A stretch of DNA of 37,003 nucleotides from Planctomycetota bacterium (lineage in GTDB: Bacteria > Planctomycetota > Planctomycetia > Gemmatales > Gemmataceae): NCBI GenBank assembly GCA_021781415.1, contig JAJXWW010000043.1, positions 1 to 37,003 on the forward strand, written 5' to 3'. The notes beneath the pieces were generated by a model that made no database searches, was not told the DNA's origin, and saw only the letters and a program-made list of their open reading frames with translations. The stretch's first letter is position 1; the number at the start of each line of letters is the position of its first letter. Shown here piece after piece: positions 15,306 to 23,654 of the stretch. Made by a program: the position numbers and the translations under genes.

Positions 15306-16420
15306 AGCACCCATCCACGCCGGTCGAACCGGAATCGCGCGACGGCGTCGTCGCCGCTTGGACTCGGTTCTGGTTCGCGCCTGCCGATCCGGTCGCGCTG
15401 TCGGTTCTTCGCGTTCTGGCAGGCGTCGTGTTTCTCTATTGGCTCGCGCCGTTTGCCGGCGACCCGCAAGCCTTTTTTGGGGTGGACGGGTGGTTTGATG
15501 CCCGCGCCTATACGGAGGCATCGCGTCTGAGAGAACTGCCTCCTTACCTGTTCACATGGTCCGCCGCCTACTGGTGCGGCCACAACGCGATGCTGTTGAC
15601 CGCGCTCTATTGGCTGTCGATCGCGGTGGTCGCGCTGTTCGCCCTGGGAGTGGCGACACGGCTAACGGGTGTGTTGAGTTGGATTGTCGTCGTTTCGTTC
15701 ACGGCCAACCCCGCGATTGCCTTCGATGCCGATCCGCTGTTGCAAATGCTGGCGTTCTATCTCATGCTCGGCCATCTCTTCCTTGGATTGCAAACCCCCG
15801 GACAGTCACCGCTATCTCTCGTTTTGGGGCCGACGCGCTCCACTTGGCTCTTCTCTGGATTGTGGCCGCGGCAGCGTGTCCTACTCGCTCCCAGCGCGGC
15901 GGCGAATGTCGCCGTGCGCTTGTTGCAGGTTCACTTCGCCATGGCCGTGATGGCGACGGGGTTCCATAAGTTGCAGACCAGCGCTTGGTGGTCCGGGCTT
16001 GCGCCGTGGTTCTATCTGCATCCGCCCTTTCACTCGACGCTCGCCGAGATCCGGTCCTTCGCCCCGCCGAACGCCGAAACGTATCTCAATCTCTTCAGTC
16101 TGACGGCCTATGCTGTGTTGGCTTGGCAGATCGCCTTTCCTGCATTTGCATGGCGAAGGGGATTTCGTCCGTTGCTGCTGGGCGGCGCGGCGATCGGCTG
16201 GGCGATGACCGCGTTGGCCCTGCAAATGCCACTGGTTGGACCCTTGACGTTCGCTCTCTGCTTGGCGTATCTGACGCCGCTGGAATGGTGCTGGATACAA
16301 AGCAAATTGGCGCACTTGCCGCTATTCGCACGATTGGGACAAGAAACGACCGCGCAGGCCGAGCGGAAGATCAAAAACGGAGCGCGGACTGGAAATGTCG
16401 CCGTGGGGAATCGCACATGA
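15302..16420 (+). CDS. HTTM-domain (vitamin K-dependent gamma-carboxylase-like) membrane protein
   Basis: A 372-residue polytopic membrane protein of the HTTM type, named for horizontally transferred transmembrane proteins related to vitamin K-dependent gamma-carboxylase. Diagnostic features are the N-terminal WTRFWFAPADPVALSVLRVL helix, the YWLAPFAGDPQAFFGVDGWFD segment after the first span, and the later QVHFAMAVMATGFHKLQTSAWWSG segment (about residues 222-245), which carries the family's conserved His/Lys and W residues. Several further hydrophobic spans run to about residue 340. Bacterial HTTM proteins have no settled reaction. It overlaps the previous and next genes by four bases each (ATGA), so three genes form one coupled operon. 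The basic C-terminus (about residues 345-372) looks cytoplasmic. Confidence 0.85.
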   Translation: MKHPSTPVEPESRDGVVAAWTRFWFAPADPVALSVLRVLAGVVFLYWLAPFAGDPQAFFGVDGWFDARAYTEASRLRELPPYLFTWSAAYWCGHNAMLLTALYWLSIAVVALFALGVATRLTGVLSWIVVVSFTANPAIAFDADPLLQMLAFYLMLGHLFLGLQTPGQSPLSLVLGPTRSTWLFSGLWPRQRVLLAPSAAANVAVRLLQVHFAMAVMATGFHKLQTSAWWSGLAPWFYLHPPFHSTLAEIRSFAPPNAETYLNLFSLTAYAVLAWQIAFPAFAWRRGFRPLLLGGAAIGWAMTALALQMPLVGPLTFALCLAYLTPLEWCWIQSKLAHLPLFARLGQETTAQAERKIKNGARTGNVAVGNRT

Positions 16421-17571
16421 AGCATCGCAATTTGCTCCTCGCCTTCGTCGGGTTGGGTCTTCTCGTATTCGGAGTGGGCTGCCCTCCCACCGATACGACC
16501 GTGCCCGCGCCGACGACCAAGCCGACGCAACAAGATCCCGCGCCCGTCCCGTCGGAGTTGCACTTCGACAAAGGCCCGAAGGATCCCTTGCAGGCTCGTC
16601 TCGAAGCGGCCATCACCCAGGCGGTGAAGCGCGATCTCACGACGGGCCACGGCTTCTGGACGGTGTTTCACGGCATCCTGGGGTTGGGGCCGTCCATCAA
16701 CTTGCTCGATACCGACACCAAGAGGCGCGTCAACGCGCTGGACTACATCGCCGACGGCGGCAAGCTCAATGGGATGGAATTCATCCCCATGCCGGACGGA
16801 TTGGACGTGCTGGTCGCGCCGGGAACTTTCGTGAGCCAAGGTCACATCGATCAATTCGTCGCCGAGATGGTCGAGTGGGGCGTTCAGCCGGATCGCAAAT
16901 TCGTGGTCAACGGCAAGAACTACACGTTCATGGATTTCCTTCGCCACAGTCGAGGCCGCGCCTCGGTTCGCAAACCGATGGAGTTGGAATGGTCGTTGGT
17001 TATCATCGGCACCACCTTCGGTCCAGACAGCAAATGGACCAATGCGATGGGAGAAGAAGTCCACTTTGAAGACCTCGTTCGAGCCGAGGTCGAGAAACCT
17101 CTGACGGCGGCAGCTTGTGGGGGCACGCACCGGCTCTTCGGACTCGCTTGGGCGTACTATCTGCATCTCAACAAAGGCGGCAAAACGGAAGGGGTTTGGA
17201 AGGATGTACTCGCCAAGCTCAACGATGCCAAGAAACAGGCTCGAAAGCTGCAAAACGGCGACGGCTCGTTTTCGACAAACTTCTTCGGCGGTCCCGGCAA
17301 CGTGCCGGACATGGAACGGCGTTTGAACACGTCGGGCCACATTTTCGAGTGGTTGATGCTGTCGCTGTCCGATGAGGAGTTGAAAGAGCAATGGGTGCAG
17401 GACGCGGCCAACGCGCTGACGATGATGTTCTTGGAAATCGAGAATCGGCCGATGGAGGGTGGCACACTCTACCACGCGATCCACGGTTTACTGATGTACT
17501 ATGCGCGCGTTTATGGTCCAGAGAAACTGGGGCCATTCGCGCCGCACATCCTTCGCCCCCCAAAGGGATGA
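16417..17571 (+). CDS. Lipoprotein with alpha-toroid-like domain, third gene of the HTTM operon
   Basis: A 384-residue predicted lipoprotein. The signal peptide ends in the lipobox FGVGC with Cys at about residue 22, followed by a Pro/Thr-rich linker. The C-terminal half contains AACGGTHRLFGLAWAYYLHL, AKKQARKLQNGDGSFSTNFF and LNTSGHIFEWLMLSLSDEEL, a pattern of paired helices and QxxDGSF-type turns typical of the squalene-cyclase/prenyltransferase alpha-toroid superfamily. No cyclase catalytic motif is visible, so enzymatic activity is not claimed. The ATG at 16417 overlaps the HTTM stop by four bases, and its family-like start is clear. An envelope role with the HTTM protein is likely. Confidence 0.82.
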   Translation: MKHRNLLLAFVGLGLLVFGVGCPPTDTTVPAPTTKPTQQDPAPVPSELHFDKGPKDPLQARLEAAITQAVKRDLTTGHGFWTVFHGILGLGPSINLLDTDTKRRVNALDYIADGGKLNGMEFIPMPDGLDVLVAPGTFVSQGHIDQFVAEMVEWGVQPDRKFVVNGKNYTFMDFLRHSRGRASVRKPMELEWSLVIIGTTFGPDSKWTNAMGEEVHFEDLVRAEVEKPLTAAACGGTHRLFGLAWAYYLHLNKGGKTEGVWKDVLAKLNDAKKQARKLQNGDGSFSTNFFGGPGNVPDMERRLNTSGHIFEWLMLSLSDEELKEQWVQDAANALTMMFLEIENRPMEGGTLYHAIHGLLMYYARVYGPEKLGPFAPHILRPPKG

Positions 17572-17622
17572 CGCGCGGAATTGGTTCGGAGTTGCGTACC
17601 GAATTGAAGAGTTTGGTAATTC

Positions 17623-17658
17623 GTAGGGTGGGTCTCGCTACGCTTCGACCCACCCTAC
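17623..17658. repeat. Perfect 12-bp inverted repeat (GTAGGGTGGGTC arms)
   Basis: GTAGGGTGGGTC at 17623-17634 and its exact complement GACCCACCCTAC at 17647-17658 are separated by 12 bases. The unit lies in the 166-base gap between two convergent genes, where it could act as a bidirectional transcription terminator, though no T-run follows. Elements of this GTAGGGTGGGT type are known to me as dispersed palindromic repeats in several phyla, so it may instead be a mobile repeat copy. Confidence 0.75.
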
Positions 17659-17737
17659 CCAACGCCTCATGCTGAAAGTCATTCCGAACCGATTCTTCAC
17701 GGGCTATTTGCTCGGCCCGCCAAGTAGCGAAGAAAGC

Positions 17738-18877
17738 TCATTTCGTCTTAAAAGCGTAAATCGTGGTCTGTTTGTACGTTTCGCCCGGCTTGAGGATCAT
17801 CGTCGGAAATCGCTCGTGATGGACCGCGTCGGGGAAGTGTTGTGCTTCGAGACAGAAGCCCCAATGCTTTTTGTAAACCACATCGCCTCGCCCCTTGAGC
17901 TTGCCGTCGAGGAAATTGCCGCTGTAAAGTTGAATGCCGGGTTCGGTCGTCAACACTTCCATGACGCGCCCCGATTTCGGTTCGCTCACCCGCGCGGCCA
18001 GGGTAGGCTCCTTCTTGTCCTTCGTTAACACATAATTCAGGTCGTAGCCGCCCGGCTCGCCCTTGAGCCGATCGATGCGTTCGCCGATGCGGCGCGGCTT
18101 GGTGAAATCGAAAGGCGTATCTTGGACCGGCTTGATCTCGCCGGTCGGGATGAGCGTCTCGTCCGTCGGCGTGTACTTCGTGGCAAAAACGGTCAGTTCG
18201 TGATCGAGGATGTCGCCGGTTTTCGTCCCGGCGAGATTGAAATAGCTGTGATTGGTGAGGTTCACCGGCGTCGCCTTGTCCGTCGTCGCCGTGTAATCGA
18301 TGCGCAGTGCGTTGTCGTTGGTCAGCGTATAGGTCACATGGGCGGTCAGGGTTCCAGGATAGCCTTCTTCGCCATCCTTGCTGACGTAGCTCAGTTCGAG
18401 AGAGGGACCGTCCGGCGTGGCTTTCGGCTCGGCCTTCCATACAACCTTATCGAATCCCTTTTGTCCGCCATGCAGCGTATTGGGCGGATTGTTGATCGCC
18501 AGCTTATAGGTTTTGCCTTCGAGGGTAAACGTCCCCTTGGCGATACGATTGGCCACGCGACCAACCGTGGCACCGAAGTAAGGATGTTCGGCGAGATAAT
18601 CCTTCAAATTATCGAAGCCGAGAACAACATCGCCGAGTTTGCCGTCGCGATCCGGCACGTTCAACTCGGTGAGAAGCGCTCCGTAGGTGATGATCTTGGC
18701 CGTCGAACCAACGGCGTTCGTCAGCGTGTACCGCTCCACCGCGAGGCCATCTTCCGTCTTGCCGAACGCTTCCTTTTTCACGCTGCTCTTCTCCTTTTTC
18801 TCGCCCTTCGCCTCTACCGAACAAAGGCCGACCGACAACAGACTCATCCAACCGACAAAAACGACCACTTTGCGCAT
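17738..18877 (-). CDS. galM: Exported aldose 1-epimerase
   Basis: A 379-residue mutarotase that interconverts alpha and beta anomers of galactose or other aldoses. Active-site segments are complete: GRVANRIAKG (Asn110, Arg111), LHGG (His136), NLTNHSYFNLAG (His210, the general acid), GGYDLNYVL (Asp279) and TEPGIQLYSGN (Glu312, the general base). An N-terminal signal peptide (MRKVVVFVGWMSLLSVGLCS) and a Lys/Glu linker precede the domain, so the enzyme is predicted to be exported. The ATG at 18877 has AAGGAG upstream and gives this signal peptide; the longer frame does not help. It lies 87 bases downstream of the Asp-box gene on the same strand. Confidence 0.93.
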   Translation of the reverse strand: MRKVVVFVGWMSLLSVGLCSVEAKGEKKEKSSVKKEAFGKTEDGLAVERYTLTNAVGSTAKIITYGALLTELNVPDRDGKLGDVVLGFDNLKDYLAEHPYFGATVGRVANRIAKGTFTLEGKTYKLAINNPPNTLHGGQKGFDKVVWKAEPKATPDGPSLELSYVSKDGEEGYPGTLTAHVTYTLTNDNALRIDYTATTDKATPVNLTNHSYFNLAGTKTGDILDHELTVFATKYTPTDETLIPTGEIKPVQDTPFDFTKPRRIGERIDRLKGEPGGYDLNYVLTKDKKEPTLAARVSEPKSGRVMEVLTTEPGIQLYSGNFLDGKLKGRGDVVYKKHWGFCLEAQHFPDAVHHERFPTMILKPGETYKQTTIYAFKTK

Positions 18878-18964
18878 GGATAATCTCCTTCGTATCGGAG
18901 CCGGAAGCGCCAGCAACGGTATACGCGCCGTCGCGAACGCTTCCGGCTCTGAAATTGCCTTATC

Positions 18965-19945
18965 TCAGTCGTAGGGGGTCCAAGCCAGGGCGCGTATCTC
19001 GCCGAACTCGCGCGCTAGGCGGTGCCACGACGCGCCTCCGTCGAGGGAGCGATACACCTGACCGCTGACGCTGCTGGCGTAGATCAAACTCGGATCGGAG
19101 CGGTGGACGGCGAAGTTCCAAATGGTGCTGTTGGCTCGTCCGGGGAATTCGGCTGTTTGCCAGGAACTTCCGCCGTCGAGCGAACGTCCGACGACGCCAC
19201 ACCAACCGGGTGGACCGTCGCCGTTTCCCAAGAGGATTTCGTGCGGCTTGCCGTGGGGCTGAATCAAAGTGCGGCAATAGGACCACGGCATGGATCGACC
19301 GATTTGTAGCGGTCGCCACGTTGCGCCGTCGTCTTCGCTGACGTTCAAATCGTTGTTCGTGGCGGCTAAGAGTCGGCGCGGCTGGCTTTCTCGGTTCGGA
19401 ACGAAGACAAGCGCGTGAATATCGCGGGAGCTAAGCCCTTCCCCGATTGGCTGCCAGGTGCGGCCGCCATCGCGGCTGCGCTGCACTCCATCGATTTCAA
19501 CGCCGGCCCACAAGAGGTCCGCATTTTCCGGATCGCCGACGAGGCACGTGACCCGCGTCCACACGATACGCGGGCACTCGCGCACCAGTTGCGCCGGAGA
19601 TTCGCTCCAGGTTTCTCCGCCGTCCTCCGATCGAAACAGGTGCGAGGGGCAAGTACCGACGAGAAGCATTTCGGGCTTGCTCGGTGCGACCCATAGCGAC
19701 CAGACTTGCAATCCCTCCAAAGGCGCGGGCAACTTCGTCCAACTGTCCGCGCTGTCGCGGCTTACGAACAACCCTCGTTCGCTTCCCAAATACAGTGTCT
19801 TGGATTCGATGGGATGAACGGCCAAGGCGCGCACATCGCATTCCACGAACATGCCTTCGCAAGCGCGGCGAAAGGACTCTCCACCGTCGAGACTGCGAAA
19901 TAAACCCTCTCCAACGGTGCCGACGAAGAGACGGTGGGGAGTCAT
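18965..19945 (-). CDS. Asp-box (BNR/VPS10-like) beta-propeller protein
   Basis: A 326-residue protein made of seven Asp-box repeats of the form S-x-D-x-G-x-x-W/F: LFRSLDGGESF, LFVSRDSADSW, LFRSEDGGETW, VQRSRDGGRTW, LNVSEDDGATW, VGRSLDGGSSW and VYRSLDGGASW, spaced along the whole length. This predicts a propeller like sialidases, photosynthesis assembly factor Ycf48 and VPS10 proteins. I see no sialidase active-site residues (no FRIP/RIP motif), so glycosidase activity is not claimed. There is no signal peptide from the chosen ATG at 19945. The start overlaps the Trm112-like gene's stop by four bases (ATGA), so the two are coupled. A role as a binding scaffold is possible. Confidence 0.85.
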   Translation of the reverse strand: MTPHRLFVGTVGEGLFRSLDGGESFRRACEGMFVECDVRALAVHPIESKTLYLGSERGLFVSRDSADSWTKLPAPLEGLQVWSLWVAPSKPEMLLVGTCPSHLFRSEDGGETWSESPAQLVRECPRIVWTRVTCLVGDPENADLLWAGVEIDGVQRSRDGGRTWQPIGEGLSSRDIHALVFVPNRESQPRRLLAATNNDLNVSEDDGATWRPLQIGRSMPWSYCRTLIQPHGKPHEILLGNGDGPPGWCGVVGRSLDGGSSWQTAEFPGRANSTIWNFAVHRSDPSLIYASSVSGQVYRSLDGGASWHRLAREFGEIRALAWTPYD

Positions 19946-20175
19946 GTTTTCGCTCCCTGTTCGACCGGCGATTGTTGACACGGTAGAGCTTGTAGGCTGG
20001 CTGTACCCGGAGGAAGTTGCGCTTCCTCCACTAACATGCACGGCAAACCTTCCTTAATGGGATAGCGCAATCGGCAACGCTGGCAGACGAGCGCGTCGCC
20101 CTCTTCTTCGAGTCGGGCCGCACGCGATGGATCGAGAGGGCAGCGTAAGATGTCGAGTAGTTCCTGGGAAATCAT
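19942..20175 (-). CDS. Trm112-like zinc-ribbon protein
   Basis: A 77-residue protein beginning MISQELLDILRCPLDPSRAA and containing LVCQRCRLRYPIKEGLPCML, the signature of the Trm112/YcaR (UPF0434) family. Eukaryotic and archaeal Trm112 activates methyltransferases; bacterial homologues are small and mostly uncharacterised. Only three ribbon cysteines are evident (CP, CQRC), so zinc binding may be incomplete. The ATG at 20175 gives the family N-terminus. The frame extends far upstream without resemblance. Its stop overlaps the start of the propeller gene, which may therefore depend on it for translation. Confidence 0.85.
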   Translation of the reverse strand: MISQELLDILRCPLDPSRAARLEEEGDALVCQRCRLRYPIKEGLPCMLVEEAQLPPGTASLQALPCQQSPVEQGAKT

Positions 20176-20362
20176 GAACGCACCGTGCAAACCGAGGTTG
20201 TCCGCGAATCGTTGGGAAACGATGACATTGTAGGAAAAATGCGACGACTGCCAGCGCGAGGACCGCACCTGCCGGTCGAAGGCCCTGGAAGAAACGATGC
20301 CATCAAAGCCTGAAGCGTAAGCAAGAGAGGCTCGCTCCGCGGTTACGCTCGGGCACTGCGGG

Positions 20363-22159
20363 TTACGTTTTGGGCTGTTTGCGCCGAAAGCTGGCCGTCG
20401 CCCAAAGGGCATGAAGCTCCCGCCAGCGCTCGTCGGACGAGATCGCGCCCGCGGCTCGAGCAATGCGTTCGACGTGAAACCATTGGATCGGTTCGTCGCG
20501 GTCGATCCTTTGAAGATCGCGGACGAGGACGGAATAATTAAAACCCAACCGAGGGCTGAAATCGCGCAGAGACTCCGCAAGCTCGCCGATGAGTAAGCGC
20601 AACTCGACGCCCAACGGCGACGGATAAATCTGTCCCAATCGTTCTCGATAGCGCAGGAGCCAATCGTCGTGAACCTCGTCGCATTCGGTGATGCCGCAGA
20701 CGTTGGCGACGCGCTCCAACACGCACCAGGGCGGCACTTCTTGGCCGCGCGAGATGGCGCGCAGGCGTGCCGTCCACAAGCCGGTTAATCCCAGGCGTTT
20801 CAGATGGCGCGACAAAGGGATGAGTCCTCCTTCGCGCTGCGCCAATAAGGCGATGAGTTCTCGAACCGACCGCGGATGCTGCCAGGCTTCGCGTTCGGAC
20901 TCGCGCTGCCGACGCTGATGCAACAACGCTTCAAGTTTGCGCCGGCCGGCCTCATGAATGGCGCGCAGAATGCGATCCCCTCCCGTTGCGGAGACCCGAT
21001 GGACTCCGCGCTCAATTTTTTGATATTCCACGGTGGAATAGCCTAAGATCGGCTCCATGTCGCTCGGTTCAAAACCGTACAACTCGCGCGTCAGCCGAAA
21101 ATCGAAGCGCGTCTCGGGTCGATGACGGCGATGAAACTGCGTGCGTCGCTTCCGCCACGCTTCGATCAGGCCGTCCCGTTGGCTATCCGAATCGGTCAGG
21201 AGCGCGGCGAGTCCGGCGGGATAGGCTTGCGCCGAATAAAACCCATCTTCCTCAATGTATTTGATGATTCGCGCCGGCTTCTTGCCGCCGATACCGAAAA
21301 GGTCGGCCAATTCGCGCCGGGCGATGCCGTGCTTCTTGCGCAGCTGCCGGAGGCGAAGGCCGAATGGATCGGGCGTCTCGTTCGGTTGACTCGCTTCGCC
21401 GCTCCGCCACATTCGTTCGAGCGCCAGCAATTCGCCGTTACAAGCGATTTGTCGAACCACCGTCTCCATCTCGTCCCAAGGCGGCAGTTCGAGGTAGCGC
21501 AACCGGCGCACCGCGGCCGTCGGTAATCCCAAGGTTAATAAATGCTTCTCGCTGTATCCAGCACGACTGCACAGCACCCAGAATTCGACCAAAGGTTCGG
21601 GGTAGCCGCGCTGTCGGAGACGCTGGCGCTCCGCTTCGCGCCAGAGCGTTTCCGCACCGGCGACATCCTCGCCGACGGCGGCGCAGAGGCGGTTTAACAA
21701 CTCCCACGGAAGGGGAAAATTGCCGCGACGATACTCCCACAACGTCGCCGCGCTGATACCGACGCGACGGGCGAGTTCGCGCGAGGAACCGGCCCGTAAT
21801 TCGAGCCGAGCGATAAACTGTTCCAACGTCTCGCCCGCGCCCGCATAGAGACTTCGTAGCTCCTCAATCCGATCGACGGGCACGCCTTCGCGTTGATAGA
21901 AGGCGAGCAGTTGTTGCAAGATTCGCCGCGTGGGAGCATGAATGCCGAGTTCCAAATCGCGCAGCGTCCCGCGGCTGATGCCGGAGCGTCGAGCCAACTC
22001 CAATCGAGTAAGCCCCAAAAGCTGCGCGCGAATGGTCACCAGGAGCCGCGCCAACGGAGGCGCGGACTCGGCTCGTTGCACCGCGCGTTGACGCAGGTGT
22101 TCGTTGCGAAGGGCGTGGCCCTTCAAGGGGACGGCGGGATCGTGCGGCTGGAGCGGCAT
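20363..22159 (-). CDS. Large protein of about seven tandem helix-turn-helix units
   Basis: A 598-residue protein in which a Xre/Cro-like helix-turn-helix pattern recurs. Units can be traced at about residues 36-90 (TRLELARRSGISRGTLRDLE, the clearest), 113-165 (SRELARRVGISAATLWEYRR), 190-242, 266-322 (ARRELADLFGIGGKKPARII), 352-403 (SDMEPILGYSTVEYQKIERG), 431-490 and 517-571. The first two are textbook; the others are degenerate and are called from helix spacing and the recurring GI/GY-S-x-x-T-x-x-x-E/R pattern. There is no ligand or enzymatic domain. It is likely a DNA-binding regulator or scaffold; tandem arrays this long are rare. I chose the ATG at 22159; the open frame extends to 22390 but the extra part is low-complexity. 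It is 187 bases upstream of the Trm112-like gene. Confidence 0.8.
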   Translation of the reverse strand: MPLQPHDPAVPLKGHALRNEHLRQRAVQRAESAPPLARLLVTIRAQLLGLTRLELARRSGISRGTLRDLELGIHAPTRRILQQLLAFYQREGVPVDRIEELRSLYAGAGETLEQFIARLELRAGSSRELARRVGISAATLWEYRRGNFPLPWELLNRLCAAVGEDVAGAETLWREAERQRLRQRGYPEPLVEFWVLCSRAGYSEKHLLTLGLPTAAVRRLRYLELPPWDEMETVVRQIACNGELLALERMWRSGEASQPNETPDPFGLRLRQLRKKHGIARRELADLFGIGGKKPARIIKYIEEDGFYSAQAYPAGLAALLTDSDSQRDGLIEAWRKRRTQFHRRHRPETRFDFRLTRELYGFEPSDMEPILGYSTVEYQKIERGVHRVSATGGDRILRAIHEAGRRKLEALLHQRRQRESEREAWQHPRSVRELIALLAQREGGLIPLSRHLKRLGLTGLWTARLRAISRGQEVPPWCVLERVANVCGITECDEVHDDWLLRYRERLGQIYPSPLGVELRLLIGELAESLRDFSPRLGFNYSVLVRDLQRIDRDEPIQWFHVERIARAAGAISSDERWRELHALWATASFRRKQPKT

Positions 22160-22541
22160 GGGAATGCCTCTCGACCGGCAACAAGGCCGGCTGGGGGTCA
22201 ATCGGTGGGAAAACAATCGCTTGGGCGTTCTCCTGAAAACGGATTGTCGTTCCACAGTCCGCAACGGAGGTTGCTTCGGGCGATGCTTGGCGGGATGCAA
22301 TCGATGGCGGAGCGAGGACATCGCGGCGGGGTCCGTGCGACATCCGAATGAACTTCTTGCAATCGTATGCGGAGGAGAACGGAATTGCAAACGGATTTGT
22401 TAAAAAAAGGGGAAAACGAGATGTGCCTGGGTGATTTTTGGAACGGGGTTGACCGGCAGCCTCGGCTTCCCGTACCCTCCATAATCCCAAGCACATCCGA
22501 GGACGACGAACGCCTTATCGCATGGGTCGTTCGTTGAATCG
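22160..22541. other. Gap upstream of the multi-HTH gene
   Basis: A 382-base gap between two minus-strand genes. It should hold the promoter of the multi-HTH gene. An A-rich run followed by G (TTAAAAAAAGGGG, near 22399-22411) and a short hairpin at 22174-22189 were seen, but neither is convincing as an operator. Open frames crossing the gap lack family resemblance. Confidence 0.4.
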
Positions 22542-22745
22542 TTACGGAACCGTCGAGAGCGAGCCGGTTGCAGCCATCGGTTGAATCGGCGGCGCGACGG
22601 TAGTTGCGGGTTTGACGTAAGGCGACGGCGTGCCGTGTTCGATGGGGTGAACCAAGCAATCGCAGCGACCCTGACAATTGCTCCGGCATCCGGCGAGTAA
22701 ACCGAGCAGACCGGCGGAGATGCACAGCAAGAATCCACGACGCAT
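22542..22745 (-). CDS. Small Cys-rich lipoprotein
   Basis: A 67-residue predicted lipoprotein. The signal peptide MRRGFLLCISAGLLGLLAGC ends in the lipobox LAGC at residue 20, followed by a short cysteine-rich stretch (RSNCQGRCDCLVHP) and a Pro/Thr-rich tail. The TAGGAAG sequence before the ATG at 22745 supports the start. Function unknown; small planctomycete lipoproteins of this kind are common. It is divergent from the nucleotidyltransferase gene. Confidence 0.7.
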   Translation of the reverse strand: MRRGFLLCISAGLLGLLAGCRSNCQGRCDCLVHPIEHGTPSPYVKPATTVAPPIQPMAATGSLSTVP

Positions 22746-22952
22746 AGCTTCCCTACCTTTCCTGTATAAAACAGGGGCATCCAACAAGCGCCGTCCGTGG
22801 CACTTGCAGAATGGATCGACGAGGAAAAGGACGCGCCTTGAGTCCATCTCGCAAAATCGGATAAACCTCGAAGACCGCACAAGCGGATCGATCGGCAAGG
22901 ATTGCGTCGTTTGGGTATTGTGGAATCGCTGGATCGAGAAGGAGACGCGAAC

Positions 22953-23654
22953 GTGGATGCCATCGTCATGGCGGCGGGCCTGGGTACTCGGCTTCGGCCT
23001 CACACGCTGCATACCCCCAAACCGCTGCTGCCGGTACAGGGTCGGCCGATTCTCGATTGGACGCTTGCCGCCTTGCCCAAGCAAGTCGATCGCGTTCTGG
23101 TCGTGGTGCATTATTTGAGCGAACAGGTGGAGGCGTACTTGAACGGCCAGTCGCATTTCGCGCGCTGGCAAGTGGTTCGTCAGGAGACGCCGCGCGGCAC
23201 GGGCGATGCCCTGTTGGCCTGTCGTCCGTTCGTGGAATCCGAGCGATTCTTGGCGGTCAACGGCGACGATCTGTTCGGCGCGTCCGACCTGGCGGCGTTG
23301 GCCGAATGTCCCGCCGGAGTTCTCTGTCATCCGGTGGACGAGCCGCGACGGTTCGGCATCGCCTTCCGCAAGTCGGACGGAACCCTCGACCGGCTCGTCG
23401 AGAAACCCAATCTGGAGGGACGACAGCTGGCCAATACCGGGGCCTACGTCTTCCCGCGAACCGTCTTCGATCTCCCGTTAACGCTGTCGCCGCGCGGCGA
23501 ATACGAAGTGACCCAGTACGTCGGCGAACTGGCGGCGCGCGGCACGGTGTGCGTCGTCGAAGCAGCCTTTTGGCTTCCCATCGGCACCGAAGAAGTATGG
23601 CAGGCCGCCCAAACGATGGATCTTCGACCGCTGCACCCCCCTCATTTCGATTGA
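22953..23654 (+). CDS. Sugar-phosphate nucleotidyltransferase
   Basis: A 233-residue NTP-transferase of the RmlA/GlmU-N type that makes NDP-sugars from sugar 1-phosphate. Signature residues: AAGLGTRLRP (7-16, NTP binding), KPLLPV (23-28), RGTGDA (81-86), NGDDLF (103-108, metal-binding Asp) and VEKP (149-152), then NTGAYVF (161-167). I place the start at GTG 22953 with AAGGAG eight bases upstream; the longer ATG frame at 22902 has no ribosome-binding site. There is no C-terminal left-handed helix domain, so it is the short form. Sugar specificity cannot be read from sequence. Its last 13 bases overlap the convergent S41 gene. Confidence 0.9.
   Translation: MDAIVMAAGLGTRLRPHTLHTPKPLLPVQGRPILDWTLAALPKQVDRVLVVVHYLSEQVEAYLNGQSHFARWQVVRQETPRGTGDALLACRPFVESERFLAVNGDDLFGASDLAALAECPAGVLCHPVDEPRRFGIAFRKSDGTLDRLVEKPNLEGRQLANTGAYVFPRTVFDLPLTLSPRGEYEVTQYVGELAARGTVCVVEAAFWLPIGTEEVWQAAQTMDLRPLHPPHFD

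Noticed and set aside
16108..17484. A 458-aa antisense frame under the HTTM and toroid lipoprotein genes
   Set aside because: It mirrors the sense genes, is rich in His/Arg/Asp typical of shadow frames, and has no start signal; the sense genes have clear families.
22174..22189. Short hairpin (CCGGC / GCCGG) just upstream of the multi-HTH gene
   Set aside because: Five-base arms are expected by chance in GC-rich DNA; no T-run or RBS overlap makes it a regulator.
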